Positions 26,531-36,403 of a stretch of 64,000 nucleotides of DNA are shown one piece after another; the stretch's first letter is position 1, and every line of letters begins with the position of its first letter. Below the pieces are notes generated by a model. That model searched no databases and had not been told where the DNA came from. It saw nothing but the letters and a program-made list of their open reading frames with translations. The translations under genes were made by a program, and so were the position numbers. The DNA comes from Pollutibacter soli (GTDB lineage: Bacteria; Bacteroidota; Bacteroidia; Chitinophagales; Chitinophagaceae), in the NCBI GenBank assembly GCA_029269725.1, contig JARJHS010000007.1, positions 299,393 through 363,392 of the forward strand, read 5' to 3'.

Positions 26531-28102
26531 ATGATGCCCAACCGTTCTACAGACATATTATTTCTCCTGGTGAAATCACTTGAAAAATCCGAAAAACGCC
26601 ATTTTAAACTCTATATCACCCGGAGTTCAGGCAAACAGGATCTGAAAATTATCCAGCTTTTTGACGCCTTGGATAAGCTACCCGAATATGATGAAAAGTT
26701 GTTATTGAAGAAGCTTAATGATGTTACGAAGCCTCAGCTCAATAATTTAAAAACCCATTTATACAAACAGCTGCTTGCCAGTTTAAGATTGCTTAAGACT
26801 GCAGAAAACACCGACCTGCAATTGAGCGAGATGCTTGATCATGCCCGGGTACTTTACAATAAAGGGTTGAAGTTACAGGCGTTGAAAATCCTCGAGAAAG
26901 CGAAGGAAACAGCAAAAGCAAATCATAAATTCAATTATCTCGCGCAGGTAATTTCGCTCGAAAAAAAAATTGAGACACTTCATATCACGAGAAGTACGCT
27001 GGATAAAACAGAGAGCCTCGCGAATGAAGCGTTAATGATCAGCGGTCATATCGATCGGGTGGTTAAACTGTCCAATCTTGCATTGCTGCTGTACAGATGG
27101 TATGTGCAGAATGGTCACTCAAGAAATGAGCAGGATGAGGTAAGGATAAAAGAATTCTTCACAAAACATCTTCCCGAAAACCCTGAAACGATTACTGATT
27201 TTTATGAGCTGTTATATCTTTACCAGAGCTATTGTTGGTATGGATATATACGACAGGATTTCCTGATGTATTACAGGTACAGCAAAAAGTGGATCATTTT
27301 ATATCAGCAGGAACCGATGATGGTGAATGTAGAAACCGGTCACTATATCAAAGGCATGCACAACCTGCTGAATGCACACTTTGTTCTCCGGGACTTTATA
27401 GGTTTTGAACAAACACTTCATGAATTTGAAGAATTTGCCGGAGAATCTGCTGCATTGATTCATGATAATTTCAGAGCGCATACAGCAGTATATATAGACG
27501 GAGCCAAAATCAATTATCACCTGATGCGCGGTACTTTTAAAGAAGGGCTGAGTCTTGTACCTGAAATTGAAGAACATCTGGAAGAGCACAGACTCTTCCT
27601 CGACCCACATCGCATTCTTGTATTCAATTATAAAATAGCAACACTCTATTTTGGCAATGGCAGTTACGAAATCTCGATTGACTATCTGCAAAAAATCATT
27701 AATGGTCCCGGTGATCTGAGAAATGATCTTCAGTGCTATGCACGCTTGCTGCACCTGTTGGCTCACTATGAATTAGGAAACGATGAAATCATTGATTCAC
27801 TGATTAAGTCCGTTTATCGCTTTATGGCGAAGATGAAAAATCTGACTGTTGTGGAAGAAGAAATTTTCAGGTTCCTTCGTCATTCTTTCCATATTCCTGC
27901 AAGGCAAATGAAACCGGAGCTGGAAAAGTTTCTTGCCGTTATTAAGAAATTTGAAAACAACAGGTTTGAAACAAGGGCATTTTCTTACCTGGATATCATT
28001 TCATGGGTCGAGAGCAAAGTGTACTCCAAGCCGATGAGTGAAATTATCTACAATAAATATCTGCAAAACAAACATCGTTCTGCACTCAGGAAATCTGCCT
28101 GA
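26531..28102 (+). CDS. Conserved helical-repeat (TPR-like) protein, unknown function
   Basis: 523 residues, no signal peptide and no membrane span. The sequence is almost all helix, with TPR-like pairs (ARVLYNKGLKLQALKILEKA, ATLYFGNGSYEISIDYLQKI), preceded by a charged N-terminus (SLEKSEKRHFKLYITRSSG). I recall similar unnamed proteins in Chitinophagaceae. Two ATGs at 26531 and 26534 are in frame. A cytosolic scaffold role is likely but not shown. Confidence 0.8.
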   Translation: MMPNRSTDILFLLVKSLEKSEKRHFKLYITRSSGKQDLKIIQLFDALDKLPEYDEKLLLKKLNDVTKPQLNNLKTHLYKQLLASLRLLKTAENTDLQLSEMLDHARVLYNKGLKLQALKILEKAKETAKANHKFNYLAQVISLEKKIETLHITRSTLDKTESLANEALMISGHIDRVVKLSNLALLLYRWYVQNGHSRNEQDEVRIKEFFTKHLPENPETITDFYELLYLYQSYCWYGYIRQDFLMYYRYSKKWIILYQQEPMMVNVETGHYIKGMHNLLNAHFVLRDFIGFEQTLHEFEEFAGESAALIHDNFRAHTAVYIDGAKINYHLMRGTFKEGLSLVPEIEEHLEEHRLFLDPHRILVFNYKIATLYFGNGSYEISIDYLQKIINGPGDLRNDLQCYARLLHLLAHYELGNDEIIDSLIKSVYRFMAKMKNLTVVEEEIFRFLRHSFHIPARQMKPELEKFLAVIKKFENNRFETRAFSYLDIISWVESKVYSKPMSEIIYNKYLQNKHRSALRKSA

Positions 28103-28230
28103 GACCATTTCCTTAATTCGTCAGAAAAAATTACCGTTGATCTCTGATCAACACACTCTCTCATTTAAATTTTTGATGATGGGATAAAGATTCTATTTTT
28201 AAAAATCCCCTTCCAATCAATTCCTTTAAA

Positions 28231-31200
28231 ATGAGAAAATCGATTCTTCTTTCAGCAAGTCTTTTTTGGGTTACAGCTTGTCTTGCTCAGTTGGATGCAA
28301 GGTTATTCAGACATCCGGATGTTTCAGCAAACCAGATTTGTTTTGTCTACGGGGGAGATATCTGGCTCGTTTCAAAAACGGGAGGTACCGCGCTAAGACT
28401 CAGTTCTTCTACCGGAGAAGAATCTTTTCCTCGTTTTTCTCCAGATGGTAAAACACTGGCTTACACTGCAACTTATGATGGTAACGCAGACGTGTACACT
28501 GTTCCGGTTTCGGGTGGTGTTCCGGCCAGACTTACATGGAATGCCTTGAATGATCGGGTTGTTGACTGGCATCCGGGCGGACAGAAGATCCTGATTGCTT
28601 CTTCCCGCCAAAGTGGGAGCCAGGCGTTCAGGCAGTTTTACCTGGTTGATAAAAGCGGCGGCTTTCCTGAAAAATTGCCCGTGCCTTACGGCGAGTTGGC
28701 TAGTTTTTCTCCTGATGGGAATGAGCTCGCTTATGTTACGCGCATAACTGAAAATTATCCTTTCAAGCGATATCGCGGTGGTATGGCTTCAGATGTCATT
28801 CTCTTCGATCTTAAAAAAATTTCGGCTGAAAATATCACACATAGCGACGCTACTGAAGGCAAACCTGCATGGGTCAAGGACAGAATTTATTTTGTTTCAG
28901 ATGCGGGTGCTGCAAAACGCAGAAATATCTATGTTTATGACAGGGTAAAAAAGACACAGGAAGCGCTGACTAAATTTGATGATGTTGATGTTAATTATAT
29001 GTCTGCCGGGCCGGATGATCTTGTTTTTGAAGCCGGTGGAAAATTGTACCTGCTTAATCTTTCAACATACAAATACGCAGAAGTAAAAATCAGTGTTTTG
29101 GCTGACATGGCTGGGATTATGCCAAGGACTGTAAATGTGGGTAGTCGTATAAGCAGTTACGATATTTCTCCCGACGCAAAGAGGGCCGTGTTTGAAGCGC
29201 GTGGAGATCTGTTCAGTGTTCCTGCTGAAAATGGCGTTGTAATCAATCTTACCAACAGCAGCGGCTCATTTGATCGCAGCCCGGCATGGTCACCAAACGG
29301 AAAATATATCGCTTACTGGAGTGATCAGTCAGGAGAAAATGAAATCTACCTGTACGAACCTCAGACAGATAAGAAACCCAGGAAAATGACATCATTTTCA
29401 AAGGGGATGGGTTGGAATCTGATGTGGTCACCGGATAGCAAGAAGATTGCATTCATCAACGAAAAGCAGCAGATACAATTACTAAATATTGCCGACGGCA
29501 GTATTTCACCGGTTGATAAAACAACCGAACTCACTTACTCTGCATTACAATCTTTCGAAGTGAGTTGGTCGCCAGACAGCAAATGGCTCGCATATTCAAA
29601 ATCGATCAGCAATCACAATGATGCGATTTTTTTATACAACATCGAAAAGAAAAATCTTACACAGGCCACATCCGGATTTTACAATGATAGCCGACCCGTA
29701 TTTGATCCCACAGGTAAGTATTTATTTTTCATGACAGACAGAAATTTCAATCCTTCCTATGGAAATGATGGAACATGGATATATCCCAACAGCACGCAGA
29801 TTGCGTTTACATCACTAGATCCGACAGCGAAATCATTCCTGCTTCCGAAGAATGATGAAGTAAAAATTACGGAAGCAGCAAAAACAGATACAGCAATAAA
29901 ATCTGCCGATTCTTCTAAAACGCAAAAGCCTACTAAAACACCTGAAATCAATTTCGTTCTGGAACGCATTGAAAACAGGATGGAAGTTTTGCCGATTCCG
30001 GCTGGCAACTATGGACAGCTTTCGGCAATCGAAGGAAAATTGATCTACACCAGGTTCCCAAATACCGGCTCTGTGCCGGGACCAGGCTCTATCTACATGT
30101 ATGATCTCGAGAAAAAAGAGGAAAAAACCTTATTCAATGGAGCAGGTGGATTTGTTTTATCTGCAGATAAAAAATCAATTCTTACCGGAAATCAATCAGG
30201 CTACGGAATTGTAAAGCCTTCCCCGGATCAGCGAATAGAAAAACAATTACGTACCGGTGAAATGGAAATGATATTGCAACCCCGTGAAGAATGGAAACAG
30301 ATATTCAATGATACCTGGCGCAGGTATCGTGATTTCTTCTATGATCCTAATATGCATAAAGTGGATTGGGATGGAATCAGGAAACAATATGGAGCTTTGA
30401 TTGATGATGCAATCACCCGTTGGGATGTAAACAATATTCAGTTAGAGATGATCTCTGAACTCAGTGCAGGTCATACCTATGCTGGCGGCGGTGACCAGGA
30501 GCAATCAAGTTCAAGAATACATGGTTTTCTTGGTATCAACTGGGCGAAAGATGAGGGTGGTTACAGGATCAGTCGTATTATAAAATCTGCACCATGGGAT
30601 AGTGAAGTGAAATCACCGTTTGATCTATCAGGCGTGCAGGTAAAAGAAGGTGAATATCTGATTTCAGTAAATGGTCGTGCAATTGATCCGGCAAAAGATC
30701 CATATGCTTCTTTTGAAGGATTATCAGGAAAAACAATAGTGTTACGTGTCAATAGCAAGCCCGGATATGAGGGTTCGAGAGAAGTGGTGCTGACAACACT
30801 CACGCCTGGTCAGGAGACGAGATTAAGACATCTCGAATGGATTGAACAGAACCGCAAAAAAGTAGAGGAATTATCAGGTGGACAATTGGGGTATATGTAT
30901 ATGCCTAACACAGGAGTGCCAGGTCAAACAGAACTCATGCGTCAGTTTTATGGTCAGATTGATAAGAAAGGATTTGTCATTGACGAGCGTTTCAATGCAG
31001 GCGGACAACTTGCTGATCGTTTTATAGAGATGCTCAACAGACCGGTATTGTATAATCTTGCATGGCGAGATGCTGAGGTAACAGTATGGCCGGTGAAAGC
31101 TAATAATGGTCCGAAAGTAATGCTGATCAATGGCTGGGCAGGATCGGGTGGTGATGCTTTCCCCTGGGCATTTCAACAGCTTAAACTTGGACCGATTGTG

Positions 31201-31500
31201 GGAGAGCGTACACTGGGAATACTGGTAGGCCCGGCCACAACACACGGCTTAATTGACGGAGGTTATATAACGGTGCCGGATGCCCGATTATATAGTGCAG
31301 ATGGTAAATGGTTTGCTGAAGGTTATGGGATCAAACCAGAAATTGAAATATGGGATGATCCTGCAAAACTTGCAAAAGGAGAAGATCCACAACTACTTCG
31401 TGCAGTTGAGGAAGCAATGAAGCTCATAAAATCAAATCCACGTAAACTTTATCCGAGACCTCTGTATGAAGACAGGAGTGCGAAAGGGATCAAGGATTAG
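28231..31500 (+). CDS. Tricorn protease homologue (S41 family)
   Basis: 1089 residues, close to archaeal tricorn (about 1070). Signal peptide 1-19 (ending CLAQ) marks it as exported, unlike the cytosolic archaeal enzyme. Residues 25-550 hold PD40/WD40-like propeller repeats (FSPDGKTLAYTA, WSPNGKYIAYWS, WSPDSKKIAFIN); a PDZ domain lies at about 760-860; the peptidase core has His748 (SAGHTYAGG) and nucleophile Ser972 (GSGGDAF). It probably degrades peptides in the periplasm. Near residue 545 there is a Lys/Thr/Ser-rich linker. Confidence 0.93.
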   Translation: MRKSILLSASLFWVTACLAQLDARLFRHPDVSANQICFVYGGDIWLVSKTGGTALRLSSSTGEESFPRFSPDGKTLAYTATYDGNADVYTVPVSGGVPARLTWNALNDRVVDWHPGGQKILIASSRQSGSQAFRQFYLVDKSGGFPEKLPVPYGELASFSPDGNELAYVTRITENYPFKRYRGGMASDVILFDLKKISAENITHSDATEGKPAWVKDRIYFVSDAGAAKRRNIYVYDRVKKTQEALTKFDDVDVNYMSAGPDDLVFEAGGKLYLLNLSTYKYAEVKISVLADMAGIMPRTVNVGSRISSYDISPDAKRAVFEARGDLFSVPAENGVVINLTNSSGSFDRSPAWSPNGKYIAYWSDQSGENEIYLYEPQTDKKPRKMTSFSKGMGWNLMWSPDSKKIAFINEKQQIQLLNIADGSISPVDKTTELTYSALQSFEVSWSPDSKWLAYSKSISNHNDAIFLYNIEKKNLTQATSGFYNDSRPVFDPTGKYLFFMTDRNFNPSYGNDGTWIYPNSTQIAFTSLDPTAKSFLLPKNDEVKITEAAKTDTAIKSADSSKTQKPTKTPEINFVLERIENRMEVLPIPAGNYGQLSAIEGKLIYTRFPNTGSVPGPGSIYMYDLEKKEEKTLFNGAGGFVLSADKKSILTGNQSGYGIVKPSPDQRIEKQLRTGEMEMILQPREEWKQIFNDTWRRYRDFFYDPNMHKVDWDGIRKQYGALIDDAITRWDVNNIQLEMISELSAGHTYAGGGDQEQSSSRIHGFLGINWAKDEGGYRISRIIKSAPWDSEVKSPFDLSGVQVKEGEYLISVNGRAIDPAKDPYASFEGLSGKTIVLRVNSKPGYEGSREVVLTTLTPGQETRLRHLEWIEQNRKKVEELSGGQLGYMYMPNTGVPGQTELMRQFYGQIDKKGFVIDERFNAGGQLADRFIEMLNRPVLYNLAWRDAEVTVWPVKANNGPKVMLINGWAGSGGDAFPWAFQQLKLGPIVGERTLGILVGPATTHGLIDGGYITVPDARLYSADGKWFAEGYGIKPEIEIWDDPAKLAKGEDPQLLRAVEEAMKLIKSNPRKLYPRPLYEDRSAKGIKD

Positions 31501-31526
31501 ATCCTATCAGCTTCTTCATTCAGTGA

Positions 31527-32627
31527 TCAGGGAAATTTAAAATTCACCCTCACACTGTCTGCGTTTTCCCAGCCTGGCGGTGGTGGAACCTGTGGAGCAG
31601 GTGGTGGATCGTATCTCACGGCATCCGGGTACACATCAAAACAAGGTTGCGATACTCTTTCAAAGAAAGCATTCGCGGAAACATCCAGTAAATATTCAGT
31701 AATGTAATAGGGAGTTATGATTACTTTTTTATGAACCGCTGACCGGGCAGAAAAATAACCAAGGGCATATTCATTCTGATTAGCTGCATTTACAATATTT
31801 CCTTTGATGGAAGCCGGGAGCGGGTCGAAAATGCTGCCAGTCCTGGCAACCTGGTCAACGTACTGTTGTAAAAACTGGAAGTAGGATTTTGAAATCGAGA
31901 GCTGAGAAAAATCGATAAAATGGGTGCCGTAATCAAAAATATAAGAGTTAGAAATTCCTTTGTCAATAATCCGGCCCCCATTGATATCAGCATCTGACAT
32001 AATACTCATCTCATTGTCCGTACGATATTGTAAACATTTATCAAACATGATACAGTAAAACCCGCATCCGACCCCTAAAGTTTTACGACGGGTATATCCA
32101 TAAGCTTCCCACTTATAATAATTCTCCTGATCTGCTGGATCTGTTGTGTAAATATAAGTCCTGAAATACGCAGGATGAAACCGGTTGTAATCAGGAACAA
32201 ACCTGATCTGAAAACTATCCATCTGAACCGGTGTCAGAATTTTTTCGGGTAGCGATATAAAATTTCTTCCATCTGCGAGTCTTATATCTGCAGAGTAGGA
32301 CCTTCCGACTTCACCAATGAAAGACGGATCATCGGATTGGTAGAAACCTGATCCGGTGTGTACAAAAGGAATTATTTTTCCCTGGTCATCGCGCACACTA
32401 ACCTGCGCATCAGTAACCTGTTTTTCTTCGGGAACTGCCGTTCCCGCAGCTACTGCACCTGATAGGGTGAGCCTTATATTATATGGGCCGGGTTCGTTGC
32501 TGATCTGTCCCTCTACCACCAGTCTTTCTCCTTCAAATCGCAGGGGCACTTCAACATCTTTAATGCATGATGTTGCGGAAACAACAATAAACAGGCCGAG
32601 CAAACAATATTTTTGGATCGCTTTCAT
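31527..32627 (-). CDS. DUF4249 lipoprotein paired with a TonB-dependent receptor
   Basis: 366 residues. Lipobox TSC at about residue 21, then VPLRFEGERLVVEGQISNEPGPYNIRLT, which is the typical opening of DUF4249. Such lipoproteins are found next to TonB-dependent receptors and probably act as surface-exposed ligand-capture partners. It begins 1 bp after the receptor stop codon, so the two form one operon. A proline-rich tail (PPPAPQVPPPPG) is notable. Confidence 0.9.
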   Translation of the reverse strand: MKAIQKYCLLGLFIVVSATSCIKDVEVPLRFEGERLVVEGQISNEPGPYNIRLTLSGAVAAGTAVPEEKQVTDAQVSVRDDQGKIIPFVHTGSGFYQSDDPSFIGEVGRSYSADIRLADGRNFISLPEKILTPVQMDSFQIRFVPDYNRFHPAYFRTYIYTTDPADQENYYKWEAYGYTRRKTLGVGCGFYCIMFDKCLQYRTDNEMSIMSDADINGGRIIDKGISNSYIFDYGTHFIDFSQLSISKSYFQFLQQYVDQVARTGSIFDPLPASIKGNIVNAANQNEYALGYFSARSAVHKKVIITPYYITEYLLDVSANAFFERVSQPCFDVYPDAVRYDPPPAPQVPPPPGWENADSVRVNFKFP

Positions 32628-32628
32628 T

Positions 32629-34992
32629 TTAAAAATAATAGTTCCAGGTTATCGACGGGATTGCACTATCAATAATCGATAGTTGCTTTGCCTGCAGCGT
32701 AGCTGCGTTCCGGATGAAATAAATTGAGTATGCATTGTCGTAACCATAGACATTGTAAATTGAAATATTCCAGACACTGTAATTTTTTTGTTCCTGGAAC
32801 CTTTTCGTTACATAAGATAATCCTATGTCGAGCCTGTGATTTGCAGGAAGCCTGTCGGTATTTCTTTTTGAATAGTCAAATACGATGGTACCGTTGTAAG
32901 AATATGTTCCATCAGGATATGTGGCGGGCCGGCCCGATACATAAACAAAGTTTGCATTAAAGGTCCAGCCTTTACCCAATCTGAATTTTGTAATCACAGC
33001 CAGGTTATGCGGACGATCAGTATCCGCCGGATACCATTGCCCATTATTCACCTGCTCATTAGAGAATGGAGTCATTACCTGCACTTTGGTTCTCGAGTAA
33101 GTGTAGTTTACCTGCCCGGTCATAACCCCTTCATTTTTTATAAGACTGAACTCGATGCCATACCCTCTGCTCTGCGAGTTTAACAAAGCGGTCTCTATAT
33201 ATGGGTTAAGCAACAGCTTAGCACCGTCTTTGTACTGCAGAAGATTTTTTGCTTTCTTGTAATAGCCTTCTATTGAGGCCTCATATTTTTTCCCGGAAAA
33301 GTTTTTAAAAAAACCAGCAGCAAACTGATCTCCATATTGTGCTTTCAGATGTGAATCACTCAACTTCCAGAAATCGACAGGAGAAATTGCAGTAGTATTT
33401 GTGATCAGCTGAAGAAATTGCTGCCCACGGTTGTAACTTGCTTTGAACGAAAAATCATCGGTGAGGCTGACCCGCAGGGTTATTCGTGGTTCAAAACCAC
33501 CATAATTTGCAATTGGTTTGTTTTTTCCATACACCGTGGAATCAGTAATAGATTCCTTTGTCATCGGTACACCTTCTTCGTAGTGGTATACCTTTTTCTC
33601 GCCGAGATATGCATAACCTGTGTATCTCACACCTGCCTGTAATGAAACGCGTTCTGAAAAATCATATTCCCAGTTTAAAAATCCGGCAAGTTCGTGCCCC
33701 TGTTCTTCTTCAACAGTAAATGGTAGAATAAAACTGGAGTCAGAGGTAGGATTTCGCGTGCCCGGCGATATAACTGACCTGATGTAATTGATTCCTGCTT
33801 CCCAGCGGTGTTTATTACTGACTTTGTACAGTAAGCTTGCTTTCCCCTGTGTTTGCGCTATAGTAGATTTTATCCGGAACTCATAATTAGGTGGCAGGTT
33901 GTCAATGTTTGAAGCATATTTACTGTAACTGCCATTGAGTCTGAGCGTAAATTTTGCACCAATATCGGAAGAATAATTCGCTGTCACCAGGTCAGATCGC
34001 CATTCGTATTGTGTTTCGTTGTCAAACTTGAACTTATCAAAACTGGTATATCCTGTTAAACTCAACCTGTTTTTCGCATTTATCTGGTAATCGAGTTTGC
34101 CAATGCCATCATAAAAGAAAGCTCTGCTGTCTCCGAATTTTCCAGGAAACTGCCTCAAAATAAAATTGGGATATGCTACCCGTCCACCAAGCGTGAAAAC
34201 AAGTTTGTCCTTGATGATAGGGCCACTGGCGGTTGCACGAAAACTTACAGGACTGATCCCGGTAGAAAATTTCATTTTTTCCGAGAATCCAGATTTAATT
34301 CGAAGATTAAGCAGCGAGGAAATTCTGCCGCCATATTCGGAAGGCATGCCTCCTTTATAAAGCGTCGCATCCTGTACGGCATCGGGACTGATTGATGTGT
34401 AGAAGCCTAACAGATGCGAAGTATTGAATAAAGGAGCGCCATCAACCAACACAAGATTCTGATCTGCGTTACCGCCACGTACGTTAAAACCACCTGCAGC
34501 TTCCCCCTGGTTTGTTACGCCAGGCTGTGTAATTAATGCCCTGATAATATCCGGTTCACCGAAAAGTAATGGAGCGCGTTTAATGGCTTCAGGATTTAGT
34601 TTCACAATGTTCATTTGCGCTGCATTTACATTTACTTTCTCCTTAAACGCATTGATTACAATTTCATCCAGTTTTTCATTTGCACGTTTCTTAACAGTGA
34701 TGTTGAGAAACTTGTTTTCTGTATTCAGATGTAATGAACGGATGAATGTAACGTATCCAATCACAGATATTTCCAGGGTTGCATCAGTAACAAAAACATT
34801 GACTGAAAAAAAACCACTGTCATCAGTGACGGTACCCGATTGGGTTTCGGTGATCATTACCGATGCATCTTTGATCGGTTGATGGGTATCGAAATCAAGC
34901 ACCCTTCCGCGGACTTTGAAACTTGCCTGGCCAAGTACATCTCCTGAAAAAATGCTTCCCAGCAACAGGATGATAAGTGCTGATATACGCAA
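32629..34992 (-). CDS. TonB-dependent outer-membrane receptor
   Basis: 787 residues: signal peptide (ending VLGQ), carboxypeptidase-regulatory-like beta-sandwich (residues 25-105: VRGRVLDFDTHQPIKDASVMI), plug domain from about 130 (INQGEAAGGFNVRGG-type signature, here EAAGGFNVRGGNADQNLVLVD) and a 22-strand barrel ending in NYYF. It imports a large ligand across the outer membrane with TonB energy. There is no SusD partner; DUF4249 is the partner, so a non-glycan substrate is possible. Substrate unknown. Confidence 0.93.
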   Translation of the reverse strand: MRISALIILLLGSIFSGDVLGQASFKVRGRVLDFDTHQPIKDASVMITETQSGTVTDDSGFFSVNVFVTDATLEISVIGYVTFIRSLHLNTENKFLNITVKKRANEKLDEIVINAFKEKVNVNAAQMNIVKLNPEAIKRAPLLFGEPDIIRALITQPGVTNQGEAAGGFNVRGGNADQNLVLVDGAPLFNTSHLLGFYTSISPDAVQDATLYKGGMPSEYGGRISSLLNLRIKSGFSEKMKFSTGISPVSFRATASGPIIKDKLVFTLGGRVAYPNFILRQFPGKFGDSRAFFYDGIGKLDYQINAKNRLSLTGYTSFDKFKFDNETQYEWRSDLVTANYSSDIGAKFTLRLNGSYSKYASNIDNLPPNYEFRIKSTIAQTQGKASLLYKVSNKHRWEAGINYIRSVISPGTRNPTSDSSFILPFTVEEEQGHELAGFLNWEYDFSERVSLQAGVRYTGYAYLGEKKVYHYEEGVPMTKESITDSTVYGKNKPIANYGGFEPRITLRVSLTDDFSFKASYNRGQQFLQLITNTTAISPVDFWKLSDSHLKAQYGDQFAAGFFKNFSGKKYEASIEGYYKKAKNLLQYKDGAKLLLNPYIETALLNSQSRGYGIEFSLIKNEGVMTGQVNYTYSRTKVQVMTPFSNEQVNNGQWYPADTDRPHNLAVITKFRLGKGWTFNANFVYVSGRPATYPDGTYSYNGTIVFDYSKRNTDRLPANHRLDIGLSYVTKRFQEQKNYSVWNISIYNVYGYDNAYSIYFIRNAATLQAKQLSIIDSAIPSITWNYYF

Positions 34993-35125
34993 AGCTTAAT
35001 CGTTTTTTAAGAAGGGGTAAATTAATTCTTTTCGGTTAAGGAAAAGCCTTCCCGAAAGCATATTTACCGGAAAGAAATAAAATACCTGAAAACAGGAGCA
35101 TTGATGCAGCGACTATGGGATTTAA

Positions 35126-35146
35126 CTTGTCATGACAAGCTTTTTT
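35126..35146. promoter_or_regulatory. Perfect 14-bp palindrome upstream of the TonB receptor gene
   Basis: CTTGTCATGACAAG at 35126-35139, then a run of T residues on the plus strand. No plus-strand gene precedes it, so an operator for the minus-strand receptor (about 130 bp away) is possible; a terminator for antisense transcription is the alternative. Confidence 0.35.
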
Positions 35147-35204
35147 CGCATACGGCCAAAGGCTGATAATTTTACTAACGCTCAACTATAGCCGTAGAGT
35201 AAAA

Positions 35205-36320
35205 TCATTCAACGTTCAGGCCTCTGATTACGACATTGCCGGTGCCGTTTTTATCGCATGGATACAATAAATCACGATCAAGCCGATCTCTTTTTGATAG
35301 CATAGTGTAGAACTGGTCCAGAAACTCCTTCTGAACTGAAATTGTTTTCTGTGAAAGCTTAGCATTTGTTTCTAACAATTGATATATAGAAGTCTTCACA
35401 TCTTCAAATTGCTTCAGCGTTTCGTCATACACAGATGTATTTGGAATACAGTATCCACGAAAACGACGGGTTTTAATACTGGCAAGCATCAGTTCCGGGG
35501 CAGGTTTTCCATAAGGCGCATTTACCCAGCCTGACATGTCAAAATCATAAGGAACAGTAACTGGTCTGATGGAAACTGAATTCGTATCCGTTGTAATGAG
35601 TTTGATGTTCTGCATGTACTGTATTGACCAGTCGGTATTCCCGATCAGGTATTGAAAAATTGCCATCCGGAAAAATGCAGAACTGTCTGTGGCTGTAGGT
35701 GAAAGATGGTTTCGTTTAACAGAAAAGCTTCCGTTCCTTGCCGCCATTTCATCTTCATTTTCCAGCAAAAACGCGTAAATCGGCTTCTCCTGTTTGTTTT
35801 TATTGGATTGCTTCCATTGTAAATTTAAAAGCCTGACTTTAAAACTTTGTGGCGTTAGCAGATTGTACATTTTGTATGCCATCCACTCTTTTATAATCAG
35901 TTCTTCACTTCTGCATGGGACCACGAGTTTTAACTTTGATTGGCCATTAAAAATGGAGTTATCTGTTGAGTCATTTTTTCTGAAATGAAGCATTAACGGA
36001 GGGTAAGTACAATCGCCCTGTGTTCTTCTGAAGTGCCCCCGGGTTTTGGCTTCTATCGGAACGACAACCTTTTTGTTATCGTCAGTAGTATATGTAAGTG
36101 TCAATGGATGTTTTACTGCATCGTCAAACCGATCCCTCAGGAGTTTGTTGATATCACCCTCAATTACGACTTCAAGAATGGAATCGGATTCGAAAAGATT
36201 TCCGGCAGATTTTGTTTCGGTGACTATTGGTTTTCGGCCATTTGGTAAATGTTTATCAACCCCGAAAAATAATTGGGAAATCGACCAGGAAATGAGAAAA
36301 CAAGTTGCCCAGGCTGACAT
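35205..36320 (-). CDS. CotH-like protein of unknown function
   Basis: 371 residues with an N-terminal hydrophobic segment (ATCFLISWSISQLFFG), likely an export signal. Landmarks: ETRGHFRR-type region (AKTRGHFRRTQ), KEWMAYKMYNLL, YLIGNTDWSIQYMQN (about residue 230) and VPYDFDMSGW (about residue 265). These resemble the CotH protein-kinase-like fold, where N and D residues bind Mg-ATP. The match is by eye and distant. Likely secreted or envelope-bound. Function unknown. Confidence 0.6.
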   Translation of the reverse strand: MSAWATCFLISWSISQLFFGVDKHLPNGRKPIVTETKSAGNLFESDSILEVVIEGDINKLLRDRFDDAVKHPLTLTYTTDDNKKVVVPIEAKTRGHFRRTQGDCTYPPLMLHFRKNDSTDNSIFNGQSKLKLVVPCRSEELIIKEWMAYKMYNLLTPQSFKVRLLNLQWKQSNKNKQEKPIYAFLLENEDEMAARNGSFSVKRNHLSPTATDSSAFFRMAIFQYLIGNTDWSIQYMQNIKLITTDTNSVSIRPVTVPYDFDMSGWVNAPYGKPAPELMLASIKTRRFRGYCIPNTSVYDETLKQFEDVKTSIYQLLETNAKLSQKTISVQKEFLDQFYTMLSKRDRLDRDLLYPCDKNGTGNVVIRGLNVE

Positions 36321-36403
36321 AATACAGGCAAATTAAAAAGTTTCCGCCTGAGATGACCGGGTTATTTAGCGGATTGCCATTTTGGAAGGATGATTTGGTG
36401 TAA

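Noticed and set aside
30874..31245. Minus-strand frame of 123 residues within the tricorn gene
   Set aside because: It covers the peptidase core encoded on the plus strand; composition is that of a shadow frame.
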